This document shows, one piece after another, positions 42,616-51,117 of a stretch of 64,000 bases of DNA (position 1 is its first letter; the number at the start of each line of letters is the position of its first letter). Both the position numbers and the translations under genes were made by a program. The stretch covers positions 124,001 to 188,000 of the forward strand of contig NZ_QTTN01000010.1 in the NCBI RefSeq assembly GCF_003386535.1, given 5' to 3'. The notes under the pieces were generated by a model that was given only the letters and a program-made list of their open reading frames with translations, ran no database searches and was not told the origin of the DNA. The DNA comes from Paenibacillus taihuensis (lineage in GTDB: Bacteria; Bacillota; Bacilli; Paenibacillales; Paenibacillaceae).

Positions 42616-44600
42616 TTTTTCAGCGCCTCCCAAGGCTCTTGATAGGATGGTTCATTGACATAACGCTTCGTGCCGAGTTCAAGCGTCGTGTGGCAGCCCG
42701 GCTCCAGCTCCACCAGCAGCCATTTGTCATTCACGACCGCCGACTCCTGGCTCGCTTTCGAATTATATAGGCCATCCGGCAGCTTCTCCAGCGTAGTAGC
42801 AGCACCGAGTTGACTGCCATCATCCGCAGTAGCGCCGAACACCGTGTATGCGACATCGGTGAATTGATGCTCGCCGAACGCTCCGGCTTGAACAACCAAG
42901 CTGCGCCGCTGCGTCGGGTGCAGATTGACGAGCTTCACGACTGTCCGGTCCGCTTCCACCTTCTCCACAAGTGCCGCCACATCAGCCGGCAAGCCCGGAC
43001 GCCGCGCGTCAGCATCGAAATAACGAAGCCGCGCCATCAATAGACCGCCGTTGTAAAGCGGAGACGGAGCTCCAAGCGTCAGCTGCAGCAGTCCCTCGAG
43101 TGTAACGGTGTTGCGGATTTGGAAGTAGTCATCTTTATATCTGGCAGGGTCCTCTGCGTCCGTCCGCATGAAATTAATCCGGTGGTACACTTGCGCCATA
43201 TTGTAGTTCAGAATTTGCTCCGGATAGTCCTCGAACTCCCCGGCTAAGTAAGAAGTCCAGGCGTAATCATGACCTGCCTGATCCTTGTTGCGGTAGTATT
43301 CGATATGATTCCAGTCCGGCTTCGCGTAGTTGCGCAGCGACTTCAGCAGCTCATGGTCCGTCTCCTCCATCGACATGTACCACAGATGCGTCGGGTAGAC
43401 CGGCTCGATCGGCATGAACTCGAACGCCCCGTCTTTCCATAGCACCGTCTTGCCGTCGTCCTCAAGAAGCACGCTCTTCGTGTGATAGCCATACCAGCCG
43501 GGCTCGCCGAACTTATAAGGCACATACCGCGTACCGTCTTGGACGATCGCCTTCTCGTTCATGATCGTCAGCTGCGAACGGAGAAACTCCGCGTACGCCG
43601 GATCGCGTTCCAGGAGCAGCGCATTTTGTGCAGCGACGCCGACGCCTTGACCGACGCTCAGCCAGCCATGCGGCCACGTCCAGCCGTACCAGCCGCCGTA
43701 CCATTTTCCACCGTTATGCTCGCCAATCTCGCCGTTTAAGCCTACGTTGTCCGGAATGAGACCGCCATTGCGCTGCGTGCGCTCGATCCAAGCGTCGACA
43801 TAGCTTTTGACCCACTTCTTGTACTTGGTGTCACCCGTATGCAGATAGGCGTTCGTCACCATGCTGGTCGCCAGCAGATTGAGCGGAATGTCGCCTTGGG
43901 AGCAGCGTTCCACAATCGCCTGGCCCATCGCCATAGCGCCCGCTTCATGCTTCAGATCCTCGAACGAGCCGACACCAGGCACATCCTGAAAATGCAGCCC
44001 GTAGTTCCGCATCCAATCTGCATAATGCCAGCCGCTGAAATGCACCTTGAAATTGCGGTCCGTCGCCCCCATACTGCCGGAATGCGGATACGGAATCATA
44101 TGATGCTCTTCATCATAATTGATGACTTCCGGGTCTTCGTTCAGGAACAGCCCGGCATACTTCATCGCCCGCTCCCGAATGGTCGCATCGCTCGGGTCCA
44201 TCAGCCCCATATGATAGAACATCGTGTAGCCTTCGCCTTGATGGAACCAGTCGTAGCCCTGCTCGTACTCTTTCTCGACCATTTTGTGGCCGGTACCGGA
44301 GTCATAGCGCGCGAATTGTACGGTAATGGCGTCGAATTCCTTCTTGGACAGCTCCTTGAACTTCTCATGACCGCCAAGCACATAATATAACGGCCAGTTG
44401 AAAAAGCTCTCGTACATATCGTCCAGCGCATCGATGCCCGTATGATTGTCCGTCGTGGGCCAAAGCATCGTGCCGTCCGGACGTATATACCGCTCGATCA
44501 GCGGCTCCACAGCTTCGTTCATTAGCGTGATTAATTGCCGTTCCAACAGCGCCCACTTCGGCGGTTCGTAGAACGCCAGATTCGCTCGCAGCTTAAGCAT
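42612..44600 (-). CDS. Uncharacterised 662-residue protein, probable (alpha/alpha)-barrel carbohydrate enzyme
   Basis: Cytoplasmic: no signal peptide. ATG 44600 follows AGAAGGAGA and overlaps the RraA-like gene by 8 nt. Aromatic-rich helical domain about 1-480 with DDMYESFFNWPLYYVLGG, GYDWFHQGEGYTMFYH, HFSGWHYADWMRNYG and YGGWYGWTWPHGWLSVGQG, then a beta-rich C-terminal region about 540-662. This looks like a glycoside hydrolase or lyase fold, but I cannot place it in a named family. Its neighbours encode sugar-acid enzymes, so a role in releasing or modifying a sugar acid is possible. Conserved His/Tyr/Asp pairs in the first half are candidates for catalysis. Confidence 0.7.
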   Translation of the reverse strand: MLKLRANLAFYEPPKWALLERQLITLMNEAVEPLIERYIRPDGTMLWPTTDNHTGIDALDDMYESFFNWPLYYVLGGHEKFKELSKKEFDAITVQFARYDSGTGHKMVEKEYEQGYDWFHQGEGYTMFYHMGLMDPSDATIRERAMKYAGLFLNEDPEVINYDEEHHMIPYPHSGSMGATDRNFKVHFSGWHYADWMRNYGLHFQDVPGVGSFEDLKHEAGAMAMGQAIVERCSQGDIPLNLLATSMVTNAYLHTGDTKYKKWVKSYVDAWIERTQRNGGLIPDNVGLNGEIGEHNGGKWYGGWYGWTWPHGWLSVGQGVGVAAQNALLLERDPAYAEFLRSQLTIMNEKAIVQDGTRYVPYKFGEPGWYGYHTKSVLLEDDGKTVLWKDGAFEFMPIEPVYPTHLWYMSMEETDHELLKSLRNYAKPDWNHIEYYRNKDQAGHDYAWTSYLAGEFEDYPEQILNYNMAQVYHRINFMRTDAEDPARYKDDYFQIRNTVTLEGLLQLTLGAPSPLYNGGLLMARLRYFDADARRPGLPADVAALVEKVEADRTVVKLVNLHPTQRRSLVVQAGAFGEHQFTDVAYTVFGATADDGSQLGAATTLEKLPDGLYNSKASQESAVVNDKWLLVELEPGCHTTLELGTKRYVNEPSYQEPWEALKK

Positions 44601-45342
44601 ACCCGTTCTCCTTCTTCCACTGCTCGAACTCGATCCGAGCTTCGGCATTCGGCGGATAGTGCGTATGCAGCGACGCCCCTTCGTCCAGCTTCATCTTGAT
44701 CCATCGTTCCTCCAGCTCGTCATGCGCTCTTGCGCTCTTCACGATCTCCTCCACGCATTGCGGCGGAATCGCTACCGCGCCGTCGCGGTCCACGAGAATG
44801 ATATCGCCCGGAATGACGGACACGCCTCCGCAGCGAATCGGCTCATTGAAGCCGACGGACATGAGCGAACGCGGAATCGCGCCGCCGTGCACGCCTTTGG
44901 CGAGCACAGGGAAATTCACCTGTTTCACTCGCTGCAGGTCGCGGATACAGCCATCGACGACGATTGCTTGACCGCCTAGATAACGCAGACGACGGGTGAA
45001 AATATCTCCAATAACGCCGGTTTCCATATGGCTGCCGGTATCGATCACGAGCACATCGTTCTGCTTGATCGACTCCAACGCCGTCCGGTGCGGCGACTCT
45101 GTCAGCTCCGTATACTGCTGCTTCACGAGGTCCTCGCGCAGCGGGATGAACCGCAGCGTAACCGCGCGGCCGACCGCGCTTTGCTGGTCCTCCGGGAAGC
45201 TAAGCGGCATCACACCTTGCATATATTGGTTGCGGTAGCCCATTTCGACGAGGGAATGGGATGCGGTGCTGACGCTGACAAGCTTCAATTCTTCGAGCAG
45301 TTCGTCGCTGACAGTATGCGTATTGTGTACGATAAAGGCCAT
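44593..45342 (-). CDS. RraA-family protein (aldolase/decarboxylase-like)
   Basis: 249 residues. RraA/HMG-aldolase-type core: GGQAIVVDGCIRDLQRVKQ with the Arg-Asp pair of the active enzymes, AKGVHGGAIPRSLMSVG, and PGDIILVDRDGAVAIPP. Enzymatic members cleave 4-hydroxy-4-methyl-2-oxoglutarate-like acids or decarboxylate oxaloacetate. In this cluster it may cleave or dehydrate a 2-oxo sugar acid. ATG 45342 has AAGGAG upstream. First of three overlapping genes. Confidence 0.85.
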   Translation of the reverse strand: MAFIVHNTHTVSDELLEELKLVSVSTASHSLVEMGYRNQYMQGVMPLSFPEDQQSAVGRAVTLRFIPLREDLVKQQYTELTESPHRTALESIKQNDVLVIDTGSHMETGVIGDIFTRRLRYLGGQAIVVDGCIRDLQRVKQVNFPVLAKGVHGGAIPRSLMSVGFNEPIRCGGVSVIPGDIILVDRDGAVAIPPQCVEEIVKSARAHDELEERWIKMKLDEGASLHTHYPPNAEARIEFEQWKKENGYA

Positions 45343-45384
45343 AGTAGAAGCGCTCCTTCTTAGTTAGGTTAACCGTAAATGAAA

Positions 45385-46290
45385 TTAAGCAAATAAGGAC
45401 GGCGTATCTGCAAAAAGAGACAGGACCCGTTCGTGATCCTCCGGCGCGAGACCCACGCCATCGCAATACGAAGCGTTCGCGCGCAGCGAGCGGCTGGATG
45501 CCGTACCCGTCAGCGTCACATGGATGTCCGGGTGCTGCAGGCTGAAGCGCATCCCCGGCTCGATCAGCCCTTTCGGCTCGGAGCGGCGCAGGAAAGCCAG
45601 CTTCTCCATGCGCTGCGCAGCCTCGGCGCGAATCTCCTCGCCGAGGAATTTGGCCGGCGACTCGGCAATGAGGCCCATGCCGAGCACGCTGCCGTTAATG
45701 ACGGCGATGTTCTTCTCCCTCGCCAGCGGAATGATCTCATTCGCCGCGGAATAGTCGAGCAGCATGTACCGGGCATAGAACTGAATCGCATCGAAGGCGT
45801 TCGTCTCCATGTATCGCTTAAGCAGCGGCAGATCGCGGGTCGTTACGCCGAGGAAGCGGATCTTGCCCTGCTCCTTCAGCTTGAGCAGCGCCGGAATGGT
45901 CTCGTTAATAATGAGCTCGTACGGCTGCTTCTCCACGTCATGCAGCTGCATCAGATCGACGTAATCGGTCTGTAACCGCTTTAGACTTTCTTCAGCCGAA
46001 CGGAGCACGTTGTCGCAGGTGTACTCGAAGTCATACCGGACCGCTTTTGTCGCAAGCACCACCTTGTCCCGGCGTCCGCCAGCGAGCGCCCGTCCGATGC
46101 GTTCCTCCGACTTCCCCATTCCATACAGCGGTGCCGTATCAATAAAGTTAATGCCCAGCTCGAGCGACTCATGCACGACTTGTTCGATTTCTGACTCATC
46201 GATGTCGCGGAAGTCGCCGCCGATCGGCGCGCCTCCAAGGCCAAGCTTTGATACGCGAAGTCCTGTTCTGCCAAATGTCGTATATTCCAT
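45385..46290 (-). CDS. Aldo/keto reductase (sugar 1-dehydrogenase-like)
   Basis: 301 residues, NAD(P)-dependent. Catalytic tetrad: Asp and Tyr in FIDTAPLYGMGKSEERIG, Lys in VVLATKAV, His in LMQLHDVE. Close in style to D-threo-aldose/L-galactose 1-dehydrogenases, which oxidise aldoses to lactones. Placed 20 nt after the FAH-family gene. It would start an oxidative, non-phosphorylating aldose pathway; the substrate is inferred only. Confidence 0.87.
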   Translation of the reverse strand: MEYTTFGRTGLRVSKLGLGGAPIGGDFRDIDESEIEQVVHESLELGINFIDTAPLYGMGKSEERIGRALAGGRRDKVVLATKAVRYDFEYTCDNVLRSAEESLKRLQTDYVDLMQLHDVEKQPYELIINETIPALLKLKEQGKIRFLGVTTRDLPLLKRYMETNAFDAIQFYARYMLLDYSAANEIIPLAREKNIAVINGSVLGMGLIAESPAKFLGEEIRAEAAQRMEKLAFLRRSEPKGLIEPGMRFSLQHPDIHVTLTGTASSRSLRANASYCDGVGLAPEDHERVLSLFADTPSLFA

Positions 46291-46310
46291 TGCTAACGCT
46301 TCTTCCTTTC

Positions 46311-47243
46311 TTATTTAACGAAGTTAACGAGCTTGCCAATGCGATCGATATGAATATCGATTCGGTCGCCGCTTTGCAGGGTGAACGGCTCGGGCGGAAC
46401 AATGCAGGTGCCCGTGAACAAACAGACGCCATCTTCGAAAATATTATCCCGGAACAGGTACGCCGCCAGATCGGTGATACTGCGCTTGAGCTGCCCTACG
46501 GAGGCCGAGGCTTGCCATAATTCCTGCTCATCTCTGGCGATAGAGCATGTGATGGTCCAGTCGTACGGGTTCTCTGCTGGGTCTGCGAGACGGATGGCCG
46601 GCCCTATGGAGCAGGAGCCGTTCCATATCTTCGCTTGCGGGATGTAGAGCGGATTCGCCTTCTCGATGTCCCGCGCGCTGAGGTCGTTGCCCGCCGTGAA
46701 GCCTGCGATTTCTCCGTCATACGTCAGCACAAGGACGAGCTCCGGCTCCGGCACTTGCGAGAGGGAGTCCGTTCTTAAGCGGACGTGCCCGCCTGGGGCG
46801 CCAAGCCGTGATGCTGTCGACTTGAAGAACAGCTCCGGACGGTCTGCCTCGTACACTTTGTCATAGATCGTCGGCTCTGATTTCGCAGCGATGTTGCCTT
46901 CGCCTTCGCACTTGCACTCGCACTCGCCTTTACCTTTGCTTTTGCTGACAACTTCCGATTTGGCGGCACGCGTGCGCTCATACGTCACGCCTGCAGCCCA
47001 GACCTCAGCCGGCTCATGCGGCAGGAGCACCGCTTCGGTCTCTGCACGCCAAGGTCGGACCGCCTCCGGATTGTCCGCCAGCCAGCTGCTTACCCATGCC
47101 TTCGGCGCGGCTCGTTCCGCTCTCGCCGCCTCCAGCAGTGCTGGAAACGAAGACACCGGCAGCTTATACGCGATGTCTTCATCCGTCAGGGCAAGCAGCT
47201 CGATCGCCTGCGTTGATTCGTTCATGACACGTACAATTCGCAT
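46311..47243 (-). CDS. FAH-family enzyme (2-keto-3-deoxy-sugar-acid dehydratase/hydrolase-like)
   Basis: 310 residues from ATG 47243 (AGGTGA upstream). Metal ligands are in VPEPELVLVL (two Glu) and GNDLSARDIE (Asp). The segment NPLYIPQAKIWNGSCSIGPA is characteristic of the sub-family acting on 2-keto-3-deoxy-pentonates. It has an odd low-complexity insertion (KGKGECECKCEGEG) after TRAAKSEVVSKS near residue 105, encoded by near-hexamer repeats. Together with the dehydrogenase and RraA-like gene it suggests aldonate catabolism. Confidence 0.85.
   Translation of the reverse strand: MRIVRVMNESTQAIELLALTDEDIAYKLPVSSFPALLEAARAERAAPKAWVSSWLADNPEAVRPWRAETEAVLLPHEPAEVWAAGVTYERTRAAKSEVVSKSKGKGECECKCEGEGNIAAKSEPTIYDKVYEADRPELFFKSTASRLGAPGGHVRLRTDSLSQVPEPELVLVLTYDGEIAGFTAGNDLSARDIEKANPLYIPQAKIWNGSCSIGPAIRLADPAENPYDWTITCSIARDEQELWQASASVGQLKRSITDLAAYLFRDNIFEDGVCLFTGTCIVPPEPFTLQSGDRIDIHIDRIGKLVNFVK
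46896..46943. repeat. Low-complexity hexamer repeat inside the FAH-family gene
   Basis: Repeats of CTCGCA/CTTCGC type on the plus strand encode alternating Lys-Gly, Glu-Cys and Glu-Gly pairs. Frame-neutral expansion. Confidence 0.75.
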
Positions 47244-47375
47244 GCCATCACCTACTGAATATATCGATTTTGTTATTTCTCTTATCCACAAACTCAATAT
47301 ATACTATTAATAAAAGGAAGAGGATACCTCGATTTTGCGAACGATATCAATATTTTGCGATAAGGAGATTCAGCC

Positions 47376-48218
47376 ATGTATGACGCGCTATTTACTGCCC
47401 GGCCGGATTTCGACCGGTTCCCCGGCTTCCCGCTGGCCATCGGACATATTTACGACGAGCCGGAGCATTCGATTAATGGCACGACTTATCAGCCGACCTT
47501 TTATAATCTACATTTTGTCGTGAAAGGCACGGGATGGCTGCGGACCGAGCACGGTAATGTCGAGCTGAAGCCGGGCATGGGCTTTCTGTACGGCGACCAT
47601 CCGCAATACTTCGGCACGAGCGGCGATGATCCGTGGGAGGTGTGGTGGATTTATGTTGCTGGGGAAGGCATGAACAGTCTGCTCGGGGACAAAGCGATGC
47701 GGGATGTATGGGCATTCTCGTACGTGGACAATGAACGCGTGATGGCGATCGTGTATGAGCTATGGGCAATTGCGAAGCTGAACGATGCGAGACAGGTGCC
47801 GAAGCAAGCGGCCCTTCTGTATGAGCTCGTGCTGGAGCTGCTGCTCCACGCGTCCGATCTCAATGCCTCCGGCCAGCGGAGCTTATCGCACACGATCCGG
47901 CGCGCTGCCGAATATATGCGCATGAACTGCGCCCGCAACCTGCCCCTGCAGAAGCTTGCGGACCTATGCGAAATAAGCCCGGCATACTTCAGCCGGACTT
48001 TCCATGAAGAGATGGGCGTTCCGCCGCTCACCTACTTGAATCATCAGCGCATCGAGCTGTCGAAGCAGATGCTCATGGCGACTTCGAAGCCGGTCAAGGC
48101 CATCGCGCTCGAGGTCGGCTTCTCGCAGCCGAGCTATTTCATCGAGCGGTTCCGGCTGGCCGAGGGGGTTACGCCGACGGCTTTTCGCGAGGGAGATTCA
48201 AGGGAGGGACGGAAGTAA
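47376..48218 (+). CDS. AraC-family transcriptional regulator
   Basis: 280 residues. N-terminal cupin domain about 30-120 (FYNLHFVVKGTGWL ... ELKPGMGFLYGDHP), C-terminal HTH pair (LPLQKLADLCEISPAYFSRTF and VKAIALEVGFSQPSYFIERF). ATG 47376 has AAGGAG 8 nt upstream. Divergent from the FAH-AKR-RraA cluster across 132 bp, so it probably activates that cluster. Its stop (TAA) overlaps the ATG of the interrupted DKNYY gene. Confidence 0.9.
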   Translation: MYDALFTARPDFDRFPGFPLAIGHIYDEPEHSINGTTYQPTFYNLHFVVKGTGWLRTEHGNVELKPGMGFLYGDHPQYFGTSGDDPWEVWWIYVAGEGMNSLLGDKAMRDVWAFSYVDNERVMAIVYELWAIAKLNDARQVPKQAALLYELVLELLLHASDLNASGQRSLSHTIRRAAEYMRMNCARNLPLQKLADLCEISPAYFSRTFHEEMGVPPLTYLNHQRIELSKQMLMATSKPVKAIALEVGFSQPSYFIERFRLAEGVTPTAFREGDSREGRK

Positions 48219-48922
48219 TGAAGAAGACTTTAGCCATCGTCGGTGTTGCTGCTTGCGGACTCGTCCTACTAAGCTTTTTCTAGTATCACTCATTCAAACC
48301 AGGATACGTTTATAAAAATGGAACATGGAATTATGTATCCTATGATGAGGCCTTCGGCAGAAGGGTATCTCCGATCGATGTGAGGAAGGAAGAATTCAAA
48401 ACTTTAAAGTACAAGGATTTTGCAAGAGACAACACCCGTGTTTACTTTAAAAGCGGAAGAATAGAAGGGTCTGATCCAGCCACATTCCAGATCATCAGCG
48501 ACAACGGTAGATTTCGTTATGCAAAAGATAAGAACCATGTATATGTTTATGCGAGAGACGACTGGACCATATATAAAGTCATACATGCAGATCCGACTAG
48601 CTTTGAAGTCATCGGATTCCCGTATTCCAAAGACAAGACCGATGCCTATTGTGGCAGCTTACCACTCTTTGTAGATGACGTAACAACATTTCAAGTAACA
48701 GAAAGTACAGGCTCTGCTATAGAGTCTTCCGCTGATGTTTTCTTGGGCGGTAACAATGATCTGATAGATACATCTTCCGAATATGAACGGAACAAGCTTG
48801 CTTATAATCGCAAAAAGTATGCGTTCATTACCGAAGGCGTGATTTATTCGGAAGATGGCGCAGCAAGAACAGATACGCTTACTTATGCAGGCTATAGATT
48901 AGAACCAGATGCCGGATTCTAA
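48218..48922 (+). pseudogene. DKNYY-domain protein gene interrupted by one in-frame amber codon
   Basis: Reading from ATG 48218 gives MKKTLAIVGVAACGLVLLSFF, then TAG at 48281-48283, then the same frame continues with YHSFKPGYVYKNGTWNYV and a DKNYY domain (FRYAKDKNHVYVYARD, IGFPYSKDKTDAY) to TAA 48922. A TGG-to-TAG change would restore a 234-residue membrane-anchored protein. A shorter GTG start at 48380 could give the domain without its anchor. The coding sequence is clearly more A/T-rich than its neighbours, which suggests later acquisition. A sequencing error or readthrough are alternatives. Confidence 0.75.
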
Positions 48923-49103
48923 GGAACCGTACAGCGCTTATTCGGCGCAAATCCGACGCTAAAGCACGCTAAGGAACTCCAGCCACCTTATTGCGGTCAT
49001 ATCGAGCGGGAATGCCCCATTTTGCCCGAAGTAGTGCTTCTGGAGTTCCTTAGCATTCTTGAGGTGCTGATTTTGCTCAATTAGCGTCTCTGGAGTTCCT
49101 TAG
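48919..49103. repeat. Four-box intergenic element, TAAGGAAC family
   Basis: Boxes: CTAAGGAACCG (48919), CTAAGGAACTCCAG (48969), CTGGAGTTCCTTAG (49040) and CTGGAGTTCCTTAG (49090). The first two are direct, 50 bp apart; the last two are inverted, also 50 bp apart. The first box contains the stop codon of the DKNYY gene. The layout parallels the GGATAAATCC elements although box sequence differs. The remaining 49104-49211 region shows no gene. Confidence 0.85.
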
Positions 49104-49211
49104 GATACCAGCGTAACATCGAGGCTGGTGCCCAAAGCAGCACCCGCCCAATCCACCGCATAGGCAGCTGCATATGATGGGTTCGAACCTACTTAAAGGA
49201 GTGGTAACGCC

Positions 49212-49496
49212 TTGTATCAATACCAACCCAATCAGGTAAGCCCTACAGCGGTAAGCCCAGCCTCGGTCGGCCCGAACCCGAATCAAATCTACACCGTTTC
49301 ATCGATTGACCCCTACATGGTTGATGCACTGCGTCGTTTAATCGGCCACTGCGTCGTATTCGAGACAACTCGCGGCGCCATCGAAGGAATCATCATCGAT
49401 GTCAAACCTGATCATGTGCTCCTTCAGCTCCAGCACCGCGGTCAAGCATGCGTGCGCATTGCCGAGATCGTTTGGACGATGCCTGTATCCATGTAA
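49212..49496 (+). CDS. DUF2642-family protein (spore-associated type)
   Basis: 94 residues. Pro/Asn/Gln-rich N-terminus (MYQYQPNQVSPTAVSP) and a compact C-terminal domain LRRLIGHCVVFETTRGAIEGIIIDVKPDHVLLQL, the DUF2642 pattern seen in small Bacillus/Paenibacillus proteins often linked to the spore. The TTG start at 49212 has AAAGGAG 10 nt upstream. It is followed by a terminator. Confidence 0.8.
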   Translation: MYQYQPNQVSPTAVSPASVGPNPNQIYTVSSIDPYMVDALRRLIGHCVVFETTRGAIEGIIIDVKPDHVLLQLQHRGQACVRIAEIVWTMPVSM

Positions 49497-49501
49497 TAAA
49501 T

Positions 49502-49542
49502 AAAAAGCAGTCCATCTCAAACAAGAGGTTGGACTGCTTTTT
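49502..49542 (+). terminator. Terminator of the DUF2642 gene
   Basis: AAAAAGCAGTCCA / TGGACTGCTTTTT with an inner CTC/GAG pair and a short loop. The flanking A- and T-runs make it potentially bidirectional. Confidence 0.9.
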
Positions 49543-49544
49543 CA

Positions 49545-49638
49545 GCGAGAGATGGGTTTTCCGACTCTCGGGCTCCATAGTGTCCCTTTTCGTCGATGGA
49601 TACTGAGCGAGAGACGGATTTTCCGACTCTCGGGCTCC
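49545..49638. repeat. Two direct 32-bp hairpin repeats, 62 bp apart
   Basis: Near-identical units starting GCGAGAGATGGGTTTTCC and GCGAGAGACGGATTTTCC, both ending CGACTCTCGGGCTCC. Each can fold on itself (GAGAG ... CTCTC). Between convergent genes. The 62-bp period equals the central spacing of the four-box elements. Confidence 0.8.
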
Positions 49639-49680
49639 TTAGCGCAGCATTGTTCCCAATGCCAATGCAGCCAAAAAGCC

Positions 49681-49712
49681 AAGAAAGCGCCCCCACTCAG
49701 GGACGCTTTCTT
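49681..49712. terminator. Terminator after the 149-residue protein gene
   Basis: AAGAAAGCG / CGCTTTCTT stem with a C-rich upper part and a short loop. On the minus strand it is followed by GGCTTTTTGG. Confidence 0.75.
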
Positions 49713-49728
49713 GCTTTCACTTTAAATA

Positions 49729-50178
49729 TTAAGCCTGCGGCACAATCACATAACGCGAAGCTTCCTCAGCCGCGCCTGCGTGCTCGCCTTGGATAACCCA
49801 TCCATGCGATAGAACCGATGCGACGCGTTCTTGCTGCGCCGGCGTCAGCTCTGCAACGACAGCCTCGTTGCCCGCATCGAGGACGAGCTCCGGCTCCAGC
49901 TTGAAGGCAACGTTGATCCAGCTGCGAATGCCGCGGATCGTGTTGTATTTGATTTGGTAGCCTGTGCGTACCGCCGCTTCGAACGTCTCCGGTTCACGCG
50001 TGGCGAATGCCGTCAGCTCCTCGTAGTTGAACTCATAGATGCTCGTGTCTTCCTTCGGCAGCTCGCCCTGCATCGTCTTCTGGATGATCTCGTCATCCGA
50101 CCAGCCGAGCACGCGCAGAGACTCCATTAACAGTGCGTCCCATTGGGACAGCTTCACTCGTTCGTTCACTTCGTTCAT
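49729..50178 (-). CDS. Conserved-looking protein of unknown function, 149 residues
   Basis: ATG 50178 has AGGAGGGA upstream. Soluble, acidic, helical: KLSQWDALLMESLRVLGWSDDEIIQKTM and YEELTAFATREPETFEAAVRTGYQIKYNTIRGI. No catalytic motif recognised. It starts 39 nt after the oppF-like gene on the same strand and probably belongs to the end of that operon. Confidence 0.75.
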   Translation of the reverse strand: MNEVNERVKLSQWDALLMESLRVLGWSDDEIIQKTMQGELPKEDTSIYEFNYEELTAFATREPETFEAAVRTGYQIKYNTIRGIRSWINVAFKLEPELVLDAGNEAVVAELTPAQQERVASVLSHGWVIQGEHAGAAEEASRYVIVPQA

Positions 50179-50217
50179 CTTCAGTCCCTCCTCCTAGCCT
50201 GGCTCCTATTCCAATTC

Positions 50218-51117
50218 CTATTCCATTGCTACAAAATGCCCCGGGCTCACTTCGCGCAAGTCCGGAATAACCGAGCCCGGTTCTCTTACCCATTCCACCC
50301 GCTCGCTTACGACGTGAGGGTCTGGAACCGGAATCGAAGACAGCAGCGCCTTCGTATACGGATGTAGCGGATTGTCATACAGCTCGTCGCTCGGCGCAAC
50401 CTCAACGAGGCGGCCGCCGTACATAACGCCGATACGGTCGGAGATATGCCGAACCATGGACAGATCATGCGCGATGAACAGGTACGTCAAGCCGAATTCG
50501 CTCTGCAAATCCTCCAGCATGTTGATGACCTGCGCCTGCACGGATACGTCGAGCGCCGAGATCGGCTCGTCGCAGACGACGAAATCCGGCCGTACGGACA
50601 ACGCCCGCGCGATGCTGATCCGCTGACGCTGACCGCCGCTGAACTCATGCGGGAAGCGGTATAGATGCTCGCGCTTCAGCCCCACTCGCTCCAGCAGCGA
50701 AGCGACGAATTCCTTGCGCTCCTCGCCGCGCTGCAAGCCGTGAATGTCCATCGGTTCCCCGATGAGCTCGAGCACGTTCATCCCTGGATTCAGCGATGAA
50801 TACGGATCTTGGAAAATCGACTGAATGCGGCGGCGATATGGCTTCAGCTCCCGCTCACCCAGCGCGGATAGATCATGTCCGTCATAGTGCACTTCACCGG
50901 ATGTATAGTCATAGAGCCGAAGCAAGCAGCGTCCAACCGTGGACTTGCCGCTGCCGGACTCGCCGACGAGACCGAACGTCTCGCCGCGCTTGATTTGGAA
51001 GCTGACGCCGTCTACTGCCTTCAGCACGTCAGTCGTACGACCCCAAACGTCCCGGCCCTTCGTAAAATGCTTCTTCAAATTGCGCACGTCAACCAGCAGC
51101 TCATTATGCTCGCTCAT
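50218..51117 (-). CDS. Oligopeptide ABC transporter ATP-binding protein OppF-like
   Basis: 299 residues. Walker [13 protein letters not shown], signature [15 protein letters not shown], Walker [18 protein letters not shown]-loop IAHDLSM, and the OppF C-terminal extension ([16 protein letters not shown]). The ATG overlaps the oppD stop as ATGA; longer upstream frames are overlaps. It powers peptide or nickel-type uptake with OppD. Confidence 0.93.
   Translation of the reverse strand: MSEHNELLVDVRNLKKHFTKGRDVWGRTTDVLKAVDGVSFQIKRGETFGLVGESGSGKSTVGRCLLRLYDYTSGEVHYDGHDLSALGERELKPYRRRIQSIFQDPYSSLNPGMNVLELIGEPMDIHGLQRGEERKEFVASLLERVGLKREHLYRFPHEFSGGQRQRISIARALSVRPDFVVCDEPISALDVSVQAQVINMLEDLQSEFGLTYLFIAHDLSMVRHISDRIGVMYGGRLVEVAPSDELYDNPLHPYTKALLSSIPVPDPHVVSERVEWVREPGSVIPDLREVSPGHFVAME

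Noticed and set aside
48230-48290. TAG at 48281 as a pyrrolysine or selenocysteine-type recoding site
   Set aside because: No pyl genes or recoding structure visible and the position is in a linker next to a membrane anchor; a nonsense mutation is simpler.
49170-49195. GGGTTCGAACCT resembling a tRNA T-loop
   Set aside because: No acceptor or anticodon stem can be built around it; only a palindrome.
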